Positions 57,735 through 64,000 of a DNA stretch of 64,000 nucleotides are shown one piece after another (within the stretch, counting starts at the first letter, position 1; each line of letters opens with the position of its first letter). A model generated the notes under the pieces. That model was not told where the DNA came from. It saw only the letters and a program-made list of their open reading frames with translations, and made no database searches. The position numbers and the translations under genes were made by a program. Source of the stretch: JAXDMK01 sp963765955 (GTDB lineage: Bacteria; Actinomycetota; Acidimicrobiia; Acidimicrobiales; AC-14). Location of the stretch: NCBI GenBank assembly GCA_963765955.1, contig CAVXYA010000004.1:131350-195349 (forward strand). Direction: 5' to 3'.

Positions 57735-58487
57735 TCAGCCGTTGAGCTGGCGGCCGGTGAAGTAGATGGCGAACCCGATGAGCAGGACACCGAATGTCCG
57801 TCGGAGCGGCTCCGCTGGGAGGTGGGTGACGAGCCGGGAGCCTGCGATGGCGCCGGGGACGGCGCCGAGGGCGAAGGCGGCGGCAATGGTCCAGTCGATG
57901 TGGCCAAGGGCGATGTGGGTGATCAACGTGGGCACCGAGAGCACGGCGATGACGACGAGGCTCGTGCCGGAGGACTCGGGCATGGTGAGGCCGAGGACGA
58001 GCACGAACAGCGGGACGAGAAGGAAACCGCCACCGTTGGCCAGCAGACCGGTGAAGAAGCCGATGGCGGCGACGGCGGGGATGACGACGACGGGCCGGCG
58101 CCGGGCCCGGCCGGCGAGGCGCTTCTCGGCGGTGACAGGGGCGAGGATGCGGATGCCGACCATGGCCAGCACGAAGCCCGATGCGATGAGCAGGGTCTTG
58201 CCACCGACGGTCCCCGAGAGGAGTGCGCCGACGACGGTGGCGGGGGCGCCGCCGATGATGGACCAGCGCGCGATCTCGCGGTCGACCTGCCCCCTGCGGA
58301 TGTAGGACACCGCGCCGGCGATGGCGGCGGGGATGGTGGCAGGGAGGGGCGCGGCGATGGCGATGAGCCCGGGAACGCCGAGGATCCCGAGCACGGGGGT
58401 GGCGAAGCTGGAGCCGCCGACGCCGAAGAGCCCGAACAGGACCCCGATGAGCAGTCCGGCAAGGCAGACCTCGGGCCAGGCGGGCAC
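57735..58487 (-). CDS. TauE/SafE family sulfite/sulfonate exporter
   Basis: 250 aa from GTG 58487. GLLIGVLFGLFGVGGSSFATP and GFFTGLLANGGGFLLVPLFV are the two internal repeats of the family. In Staphylococcus cst operons a TauE protein is thought to export sulfite or thiosulfate made from persulfide. Last gene of the minus-strand sulfur run. Confidence 0.88.
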   Translation of the reverse strand: MPAWPEVCLAGLLIGVLFGLFGVGGSSFATPVLGILGVPGLIAIAAPLPATIPAAIAGAVSYIRRGQVDREIARWSIIGGAPATVVGALLSGTVGGKTLLIASGFVLAMVGIRILAPVTAEKRLAGRARRRPVVVIPAVAAIGFFTGLLANGGGFLLVPLFVLVLGLTMPESSGTSLVVIAVLSVPTLITHIALGHIDWTIAAAFALGAVPGAIAGSRLVTHLPAEPLRRTFGVLLIGFAIYFTGRQLNG

Positions 58488-58492
58488 GGCGC

Positions 58493-60088
58493 TCAGCGCG
58501 GCCTGGGCCTGCGGCGCCGAAGCGTTCTGCGGCGGCCGTCGGTGTCGCCCAGGAGGCGGCGGGCGGCGAGCTTGCCCGGGGTGCCGGCGATCCCGCCGGT
58601 GGGGGCGGTGCCGGCACCGGAGATGTAGAGCCCGGCGATGGGTGTGGAGTGGTCGGCCAGGGCCCGGGTGGGCCGGAACGGGCCGAGCTGGTCGAGGGCG
58701 ATGTCGAGGTGCATGGGGTGGGCGCCGGGCCAACCCTCCTCGGTTTCCATGACCAGGGGTGTACGGGCGGCGACGCCGACGATGGTGGACGAGAAGCCGG
58801 GGGCGCGGCGGTCGAGCTCGGCGATGGCCTTGTCGACGAACTCCTCCTGGCGGGCATCCCAGCCGCCGCGGAGATGGGCGGGAGCGACAGGACAGGCGAG
58901 GTAGACGGTGTGGTGCCCGGGCGGAGCCAGGCTGCCGTCCATGGCCGAGGGGGTGAAGGAGTAGAGCGGGAGGGGATCGGGCAGCTCACCTGCTTCGGCG
59001 GTGACCCAGGCCGCGGAGATGTCGTCGAGACGGTCGACGTAGGACTGCAGGCCGAAGTAGTCGCTCGGATGGGCATCGGGGTAGCGGGGCAGGTCGGTGG
59101 CGGCGATGTGCACCAAGGCCTGCACGACGTTGCTACGCCGGGCCGCCCCGAGATCGGCGCCGGCCCGGCCCGGCAGCGGTGGGTCGAGCAGGTCGAGGAG
59201 GCTGACCTTGGGGTCGATGGCCGCGATCACCGCGCTGGTGGCGATGCGCTCGCCGCCGGCGTGGACGGCACGGACCGCACCGGCGGCGGTCTCGATGCGG
59301 GTGACCCGCATGCCGCAGCGGACCTCCACGCCCAGGGCGGCGCCGCGGGCGAGGAGCGCGTCGATGAGGCCCTGGGCGCCGCCGCGGGCGTGCCACTGGC
59401 CGTGGCGGTGGTAGGCGGCCTGCCAGAACCCGAAGAGGGCGCCGCCGGCGGTGGTGGGCCCGACACCGGCGTGGGCGGCGAAGGCGGCCACCGGCCCGCG
59501 GGTCAGGTCGCTCGCCAGCCACCGCCGCAGTAGGGCGTCGTAGGGGCCGAGAAGGTCGCGGGCTCGTTCCAGGGGGCCGGAGCGGGCGTAGCGCAGGACG
59601 TTCCGGGCCCGGCCCGGCAGCTCGGCCAGATGCACCTCGCCCCGGATCGCCGGCATCATCGCGTCGATCAGCGGCAAGGACACGTCCATGAACCGCCGGT
59701 AGGCGTCGGCCTCGGCCCGGTCGACCTCGGCGATCGACGCCACAGTGGCCTCGATCGAGCGGAAGAACCGGACCCGGTGACCGTCGGCGTGGATGGCGAC
59801 GGAGAAGGGATCCATCTGCTGATAGTCGAGGCCTGCACCGGCGAGGTCGAGCTCGGTGGGGATCGAGGTCATGTTGATGATGTTGTGGGCGGCGGAGTGG
59901 AGGTCGAACCGGTAGCCGGGCACGGTCTCCTCGGTCCGAGACCCGCCCCCGGGGCGATCGAGGCCCTCCAGGACGAGGACGCTGCGGCCGGCCATGGCCA
60001 GGTAGCAGGCCGCCACCAGGCCGTTGTGGCCGGCGCCGACCACCACCACGTCGTGGTCGGTCACGTCGTGGCGTGCCTGGTGCTGCAT
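58493..60088 (-). CDS. FAD-dependent oxidoreductase of the phytoene desaturase-like (CrtI) family
   Basis: 531 aa. VVVVGAGHNGLVAACYLAMAG is the dinucleotide-binding start; FGLQSY and GLYISGAGTAPTGGIAGTPGK near the end resemble CrtI-like amine oxidases. No carotenoid genes are nearby and the sequence is closer to the general NAD(P)/FAD-dependent group, so the substrate is unknown. ATG 60088 or GTG 60064 may be the start. Confidence 0.8.
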   Translation of the reverse strand: MQHQARHDVTDHDVVVVGAGHNGLVAACYLAMAGRSVLVLEGLDRPGGGSRTEETVPGYRFDLHSAAHNIINMTSIPTELDLAGAGLDYQQMDPFSVAIHADGHRVRFFRSIEATVASIAEVDRAEADAYRRFMDVSLPLIDAMMPAIRGEVHLAELPGRARNVLRYARSGPLERARDLLGPYDALLRRWLASDLTRGPVAAFAAHAGVGPTTAGGALFGFWQAAYHRHGQWHARGGAQGLIDALLARGAALGVEVRCGMRVTRIETAAGAVRAVHAGGERIATSAVIAAIDPKVSLLDLLDPPLPGRAGADLGAARRSNVVQALVHIAATDLPRYPDAHPSDYFGLQSYVDRLDDISAAWVTAEAGELPDPLPLYSFTPSAMDGSLAPPGHHTVYLACPVAPAHLRGGWDARQEEFVDKAIAELDRRAPGFSSTIVGVAARTPLVMETEEGWPGAHPMHLDIALDQLGPFRPTRALADHSTPIAGLYISGAGTAPTGGIAGTPGKLAARRLLGDTDGRRRTLRRRRPRPR

Positions 60089-60239
60089 CCGCGGCCGATC
60101 TCGGTCACCTGACTGACCGCCGTCGCCCGTATGAGCTCACGGCGGACCCGGCCCGCCGACGGTGACCCGGAGGCAGCGACCAGCCCGGTGGGCCGGCGGT
60201 CACGACGTGGCGTGCCTGGCGCCGCACCTGCGCATCGCC

Positions 60240-60521
60240 TCATGTGAGGCTCATGAACAGGCGCTCGACCTTCTCGGCGTCATAGTTCTCCTCGCGGGCG
60301 TAGTCCTCGTCCTCCAGGCACCGCTGGAGCTGGGAGACGAGCAGCGACACCCCGACCCGGTCGAGGGCCTTGCCTGCCGCCGCGATCTGTTGGATCACGT
60401 CCTCGCAGCGCCGGCCCTCCTCGATCATGGCCAGGATGCCGGTGAGCTGGCCCTGGATGCGGGCTAGCCGACGACGGGCAGCGGCGACGACATGTTCGGG
60501 CTGGGCGCTCATGACTCTCAT
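60240..60521 (-). CDS. CsoR/CstR-family repressor
   Basis: 93 aa, DUF156 all-helical fold. LARIQGQLTGILAMIEEG is the conserved DNA-binding helix. Cys39 and Cys68 are 29 residues apart as in CsoR and CstR. The Cu-ligand His (four before the second Cys) is Gln64 (LVSQLQRC), so copper sensing is unlikely and persulfide sensing by a Cys pair, as in CstR, is favoured. ATG 60521 overlaps the stop of the preceding gene. Probably binds the two operators at 55607 and 62203. Confidence 0.85.
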   Translation of the reverse strand: MRVMSAQPEHVVAAARRRLARIQGQLTGILAMIEEGRRCEDVIQQIAAAGKALDRVGVSLLVSQLQRCLEDEDYAREENYDAEKVERLFMSLT

Positions 60522-61921
60522 GCCTCCTTGGTGGTGGGATAGCCCGCCGTGTTCCAGGCGGACATGCCGCCGAGCACATTGACGACCTCCACATCGGTTT
60601 TGGCGGCGAGCACGCTGGCCGCCACCGAGGACCGGTAGCCCGACCCGCACGTGACCGCCAATGGCCGGCCGGTTCGGGCCACGTCGCCAAGACGGCGGGG
60701 AAGCTCGCCGCCGGTGATGAACGTCGCCCCGGCCACGTGGCCCTGGGCCCACTCGCCGGGCTGGCGGACGTCGAGCAGGTCGACCTCGCCGGCATCGAGT
60801 CGACGCTTCAGCTCGTGCACGGTGATCTGCGGGAGCTGGTCGATGTCGAGGGCGGCGGTGCGCCACGCCATCATCCCACCGGCCAGCCATCCCGCAGGCA
60901 GGCCGTAGCCAATGCGCAGCAGGTCCCAGGTAACCGGCCACAGGTCCGCCGCCGAGTCGAGCACGAGTACCACGCGGGCGTTGTCGGCGAGCACGGTGCC
61001 GGCCCATGTGGGAAAGGAGGCCCCCTGGCCCACGTTGAGGGCGCCGGGGATGTGCCCGCCACCGAAGGCTTCGGGCGGGCGGGTGTCGAGCACCACCGCC
61101 CCGTCTCGCACCGCCTGTCCAACCGCATCGGGATTCAGCGCCGGCGGCTCGCGCAGCACCCCGAGGGGTGCGACCCCGGCCAGGTTCTGGCGGCGCATCC
61201 GCGTCCAGTACGGCGGGACCGCGGGCAGGTTGTCGAGCCGTAGGCACTGTTCGACGAACTCGGCCTTGGAGGACACCCGGGCCAGGATCTCGTTGGTGCG
61301 GCGCTCGAACCCGACCGTGGTCGACAGGCGGCTGCCGATGTTTCCCCCACACAACGACCCGGCCACGTGGGTCGGGAACACCTCGATGTGATCGGGCAAC
61401 TCGAGGAGCTTGGTCTGGATGGTGCGGCAGAACTGCCTGGCCGCCGCCTCGGCCTGGTCGTGGCCGCCGAGCAGGTCGGGGCGGGCCAGGTCGCCGACGA
61501 GAAGCGCCCCACCCGACAGGAGCAGCGCAGGCACATCGGCCGACGCCTGGCGGTCATAGACCAGCAGGCTGATGTGTTCCGGGGTATGGCCCGGGGTGTG
61601 CATCACCTCGAATCCCACCTCCCCCAGCTCGAACTGTTCGCCGTCCCGTAGCGGCCGATGGTCGTAGCCGATGTCGCCGACGGACGACGCCATAAGCTCT
61701 ACGTCTCCTCGCTCGGCAACCTCGGTAAGCCCCGACAGGTAGTCGTTGTGCCCGTGGGAGTCCAAGGCATACCGGACCCGAAGGCCTTGCATCCGGGCTT
61801 CGACGAAGTAGCCCGACACGTCGCGCTGGGGGTCGAACACCAGAGCCTCACCGGTCTCCTCCGAGCCGACCAGGTAGGACGCGTGGCCGAGTCCCTGCAG
61901 ATAGAACTGCTTGAAGAACAT
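60518..61921 (-). CDS. MBL-fold persulfide dioxygenase-like enzyme fused to two rhodanese domains
   Basis: 467 aa, CstB-like layout. MBL iron site DSHGHNDYLSG (H56, H58, D60), HTPGHTPEH and LVGDLARPDL. Rhodanese 1 (VVLDTRPPEAFGGGHIPGA) has no catalytic Cys. Rhodanese 2 (DLLDVRQPGEWAQGH ... TCGSGYRSS) keeps it. It probably oxidises low-molecular persulfides and transfers sulfane sulfur. ATG 61921 (FFKQFYLQGLGHASYLVG) fits the family better than the upstream frame to 62014. Confidence 0.88.
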   Translation of the reverse strand: MFFKQFYLQGLGHASYLVGSEETGEALVFDPQRDVSGYFVEARMQGLRVRYALDSHGHNDYLSGLTEVAERGDVELMASSVGDIGYDHRPLRDGEQFELGEVGFEVMHTPGHTPEHISLLVYDRQASADVPALLLSGGALLVGDLARPDLLGGHDQAEAAARQFCRTIQTKLLELPDHIEVFPTHVAGSLCGGNIGSRLSTTVGFERRTNEILARVSSKAEFVEQCLRLDNLPAVPPYWTRMRRQNLAGVAPLGVLREPPALNPDAVGQAVRDGAVVLDTRPPEAFGGGHIPGALNVGQGASFPTWAGTVLADNARVVLVLDSAADLWPVTWDLLRIGYGLPAGWLAGGMMAWRTAALDIDQLPQITVHELKRRLDAGEVDLLDVRQPGEWAQGHVAGATFITGGELPRRLGDVARTGRPLAVTCGSGYRSSVAASVLAAKTDVEVVNVLGGMSAWNTAGYPTTKEA

Positions 61922-61949
61922 CAGCTGGCCCCGGTCTGCGACGTGGCTG

Positions 61950-62177
61950 TCACCTCGTGGAGCATGCGGAGCGAAACGCACGGCCGCCGAATGGAAGTCG
62001 GAACAGCGGCCCAAGCACGCAGAAGTCGAACGCTCCCGCCGCCAGCGGCAGCAGGCCGATCACCGCCACGGCCAGCCATCCACCACCCGCGGACACGCCT
62101 GCGGCGATCAGCGCCAAGCCAACCACGACACGAACGACCCGGCCGGGCGTTGAGCCCAGGAACCTCAAGACAACCAT
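61950..62177 (-). CDS. DUF2892 (YgaP-like) membrane protein
   Basis: 75 aa. VVRVVVGLALIAAGVSAGGGW and AVAVIGLLPLAAGAFDFCVLGPL form two helices; the family often accompanies rhodanese proteins. ATG 62177 has GGGAG six bases upstream. First gene of the minus-strand sulfur run, just after operator site 2. Confidence 0.75.
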   Translation of the reverse strand: MVVLRFLGSTPGRVVRVVVGLALIAAGVSAGGGWLAVAVIGLLPLAAGAFDFCVLGPLFRLPFGGRAFRSACSTR

Positions 62178-62202
62178 GGATGCTCCCTTCGCGCCGCGTC
62201 TA

Positions 62203-62222
62203 GTATACCCCGGGGAGTATAC
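62203..62222. promoter_or_regulatory. CsoR/CstR-type operator, site 2
   Basis: GTATACCCCGGGGAGTATAC, nearly symmetric, 26 bp upstream of the DUF2892 start. On the minus strand it overlaps a good -10 (TATACT). Confidence 0.75.
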
Positions 62223-62567
62223 AACCAAAACAACGGCGCGGCTCTCGCTGCGTCCGCTCAGGTTGGCAAGGACGGAGCGCTCCCAACGCTCCGGGCCGCC
62301 CCATCACGAGCGGACCGGGACTGCAACCCGACCACCCATGTCCCCCCAAGCCGAGCCCCATCCACGCGAGGCACATTTCAGACTGCCGGCCAGCACAATC
62401 GTCGAATCCGAGATTCAAGGGGGACCCGGGAGAACGGCGAACCTCTTGGGCCACAAACGGGCCACAACGAGTGGCCCAGGGTGGCTACTGGCGGTCACTA
62501 GCGGTCAGGCGAAATTGGGCTGAGCTGGGATTTCGCGAATTACACGCATGTCACACCGTCCCTCCCC
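62223..62567. other. Element end, no gene seen
   Basis: 345 bp between operator site 2 and the second att repeat. It includes short GGCCACAA/GTGGCCC repeats (about 62450-62480) and GGTCACTAGCGGTCA. I see no gene; these could be integrase arm sites or the end of a lost integrase. Confidence 0.35.
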
Positions 62568-62614
62568 TCAGTTTCCCAAGCTGAGAACGCGGGTTCGATT
62601 CCCGTCGCCCGCTC
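62568..62614 (+). repeat. Second att-like copy of the tRNA-Gly 3' end
   Basis: 47 bp identical to 50193-50239 except for one T. It separates the 12.4-kb element from the 1.3-kb unit. Confidence 0.88.
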
Positions 62615-62810
62615 TCATAAAAGTCCTGGTCAGTGCCTATTTCCTGGCTCTGATGAGAGGCCCGAAACGGGGTCCCAAAGCCGGCGTGACCTTGGCGTGA
62701 CCTTAGGATTCGGGTCACGAGAGGGTCACGAGGGGTCGGAACGGGCAACGCCGGCCGCTCCCAGGCATCGTTGAGTGCCCTCATCTCCCCTGCTCCCGTA
62801 CGATGACGCT

Positions 62811-63044
62811 GTGCCACGTGAGGCCCTCCTCGACCGGATCGTCATCGACCCGCAGATCTGCTTCGGCAAGCCGGTCGTTCGGGGCACCCGCATCTGGGTA
62901 GGCCTCGTGCTCGGCCTGCTCGCCGACGGAGGGACCACGGAGGGCGTCCTCGAGGAGTACCCCCAGCTGGTCACCGACGATGTGCACGCCTGCCTCGCCT
63001 ACGGCTCCCTGCTGGCCACGGCCCGCTTCGTCGACGTGGCGTGA
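62811..63044 (+). CDS. DUF433 family antitoxin-like protein
   Basis: 77 aa from GTG 62811 (ATG 62775 possible). ICFGKPVVRGTRIWV and the EGVLEEYPQLVTDDVHACLAYG helix are DUF433, a VapB45-like DNA-binding antitoxin. It overlaps the next gene (GTGA). Confidence 0.85.
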   Translation: MPREALLDRIVIDPQICFGKPVVRGTRIWVGLVLGLLADGGTTEGVLEEYPQLVTDDVHACLAYGSLLATARFVDVA

Positions 63045-63406
63045 GGCTGAAGCTCGACGAGAACCTCGGCGCCACCTGGATCAACGGCCTCCGCGACCGC
63101 GGCCATGACGTCGACACCGTCTCCGACGAAGGGATGGGCGGGGCGTTCGACGCTGACGTGCTCGCTGCCGCCACCGGCGCGACCCGGGCCCTCGTCACGC
63201 TCGACCTCTACTTCTCCAACCCCTTCCGGTTTCCTCCGGAGGCGACGGCGGGGATCGTCGTACTGCGGGTCAGCGACCGCCCCGGCAGAGTCGAGTTGGA
63301 GGCCGTGCTGAAGCGATTGTGCACGGCCTTGGAGATTGGCGATCCCACGAGGCAGCTCTGGGTGGTCGACGCCCGGAGGGTGCGCCAGTTCGACCCGCCT
63401 ACCTGA
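63041..63406 (+). CDS. PIN-like toxin of the DUF5615 (VapC45-like) family
   Basis: 121 aa. LKLDENLGATWINGLRDRGHDVDTVSDEG has the conserved Asp at the start of the family, and ALVTLDLYFSNP a second acidic site. Probable RNase toxin paired with the DUF433 protein, with which it overlaps by 4 bases. Confidence 0.85.
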   Translation: MRLKLDENLGATWINGLRDRGHDVDTVSDEGMGGAFDADVLAAATGATRALVTLDLYFSNPFRFPPEATAGIVVLRVSDRPGRVELEAVLKRLCTALEIGDPTRQLWVVDARRVRQFDPPT

Positions 63407-63495
63407 CCCCGTCTCTACGACGGGTCCGATTGGGCGTATTCGCCGCCTGCCACCCCAACGTGCGGCCATGAAGGTGCGCCGCACACCATCTAGGG

Positions 63496-63687
63496 TCAGT
63501 TCGTGCCGACGAAGAGGGGCTCGTCCTCTCTCGGCGCGCGCATCACGGCGACGTTGCACAGCCCGCGCTGCTGGATCTGCTCGTGAAGCTTCTCCGGCGT
63601 GTCAGCCGTCAGCACCACCTCGTCGGTCGCCATCTCGATCGCTACGAACTTGCCGGGGTAGCGCTCGAGGTGAAAGTAGCGAGGCAC
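63496..63687 (-). CDS. DUF5678-like small protein
   Basis: 63 aa. YPGKFVAIEMATDEVVLTADT and the LHEQIQQRGLCNVAVMRAP pattern match short DUF5678-type proteins often found near toxin genes. Function unknown. Confidence 0.6.
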   Translation of the reverse strand: MPRYFHLERYPGKFVAIEMATDEVVLTADTPEKLHEQIQQRGLCNVAVMRAPREDEPLFVGTN

Positions 63688-63848
63688 CCAACCATGATGC
63701 CAGCCGGCGCCGCCGTCGGGCCCGGCGTGACCTAAACGTGACCTAACTCACGGTCACGGGGCGGTTCCAGCGGTCACTGCCGGACACTCGACATAGCCTC
63801 TGCCCAGGACTTTCGCGGATTCGGGGCAGGTCACGAAGCCCCCTCCGC

Positions 63849-63895
63849 TCAGCTTCCCAAGCTGAGAACGCGGGTTCGATTCCCGTCGCCCGCTC
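63849..63895 (+). repeat. Third att-like copy of the tRNA-Gly 3' end
   Basis: Identical 47 bp to 50193-50239. Marks the distal end of the 1.3-kb unit; the 105 bp beyond show no gene. Confidence 0.88.
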
Positions 63896-64000
63896 TCGAC
63901 AGGTCCTGCGACGAAGCGCTTGGAAGCCGCCTTCGCATGAATGCAACGGAGTGCAGTCCGTCCTGTGCGCAAGTTCCGGGTGGCGCGGCGGACCTGGTTA

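Noticed and set aside
58493..60088. Carotenoid biosynthesis locus
   Set aside because: Only a CrtI-like flavoprotein is present, with no crtB or crtE partner, and it lies inside a sulfur gene run.
60061..60240. Imperfect 30-bp direct repeat (GTGGCGTGCCTGG) around the gap between the CrtI-like gene and the repressor
   Set aside because: Seen only twice, with several mismatches; no clear function or mobile-element character.
50268..63895. The accessory region as a prophage
   Set aside because: No capsid, tail, terminase or lysis genes; the integrase and MobF relaxase relics point to a conjugative or mobilisable element.

Overview
The window is about 70% G+C. Genes are densely packed, with many GTG/TTG starts and 4-base ATGA/GTGA overlaps. 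The gene order matches the conserved actinobacterial block around ftsH, fol, pan, lysS, clpC, radA/disA and carD (hpt-ftsH-folE-folP-folB-folK-panC-panD-nadB-nadC-coaX-lysS, then clpC, radA, disA, carD, rlmB). Protein features (DUF3263, a LytR_C protein, CysO-like carrier, CarD, GpgS-type glycosyltransferase) fit a high-GC actinobacterium, most plausibly of class Acidimicrobiia. The class is inferred from overall gene character, not from a marker phylogeny.

Layout. 1-11.1 kb: a cofactor operon (purine salvage end, FtsH, folate, pantothenate, NAD, CoA, LysS). 11.1-17.3 kb: a selenocysteine formate dehydrogenase cassette (fdhA-fdhB-nrfD). It sits inside otherwise conserved synteny and is bracketed by two near-identical Uma2 genes. 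17.3-29.3 kb: polyprenyl synthase, clpC, two lipoproteins, radA, disA, carD, rlmB, a sigma factor and tRNA-Thr. 29.3-50.1 kb: trehalose synthesis, glycerate kinase, GpgS, a SAM-I riboswitch in front of threonine synthase plus a CysO-like sulfur carrier, CIRCE-groEL, hemQ, a branched-chain amino-acid type ABC transporter, larE, apgM and a matrixin-type protease. 50.2-63.9 kb: accessory DNA in tRNA-Gly(CCC). The tRNA 3' end is repeated as 47-bp direct repeats near 62.57 and 63.85 kb. These define a 12.4-kb element with integrase and relaxase relics and a persulfide/sulfur gene set, followed by a 1.3-kb unit carrying a DUF433-PIN toxin-antitoxin pair.

The sulfur set has a minus-strand run (DUF2892 membrane protein, MBL-rhodanese persulfide dioxygenase-like enzyme, CsoR/CstR-family repressor, FAD oxidoreductase, TauE/SafE exporter) and a plus-strand run (cysteine-desulfurase-like aminotransferase, isoprenylcysteine-methyltransferase-like protein). 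A matching GTATACCCC/GGGGTAT-type operator lies in front of each, so one repressor probably controls both.

A major caution: at least 15 genes, many of them normally essential (folP, nadC, thrC, livG, gpgS), carry single-base frameshifts, mostly one extra base in a short G/C run. This looks like consensus error in the assembly rather than biology. The in-frame TGA of fdhA is different: it is a genuine selenocysteine codon with a downstream SECIS-like hairpin. Other unusual points are short palindromic elements inside the 5' ends of lysS and nrfD, and an HCx5R phosphatase-like protein in the folate operon whose catalytic Cys is Gln.
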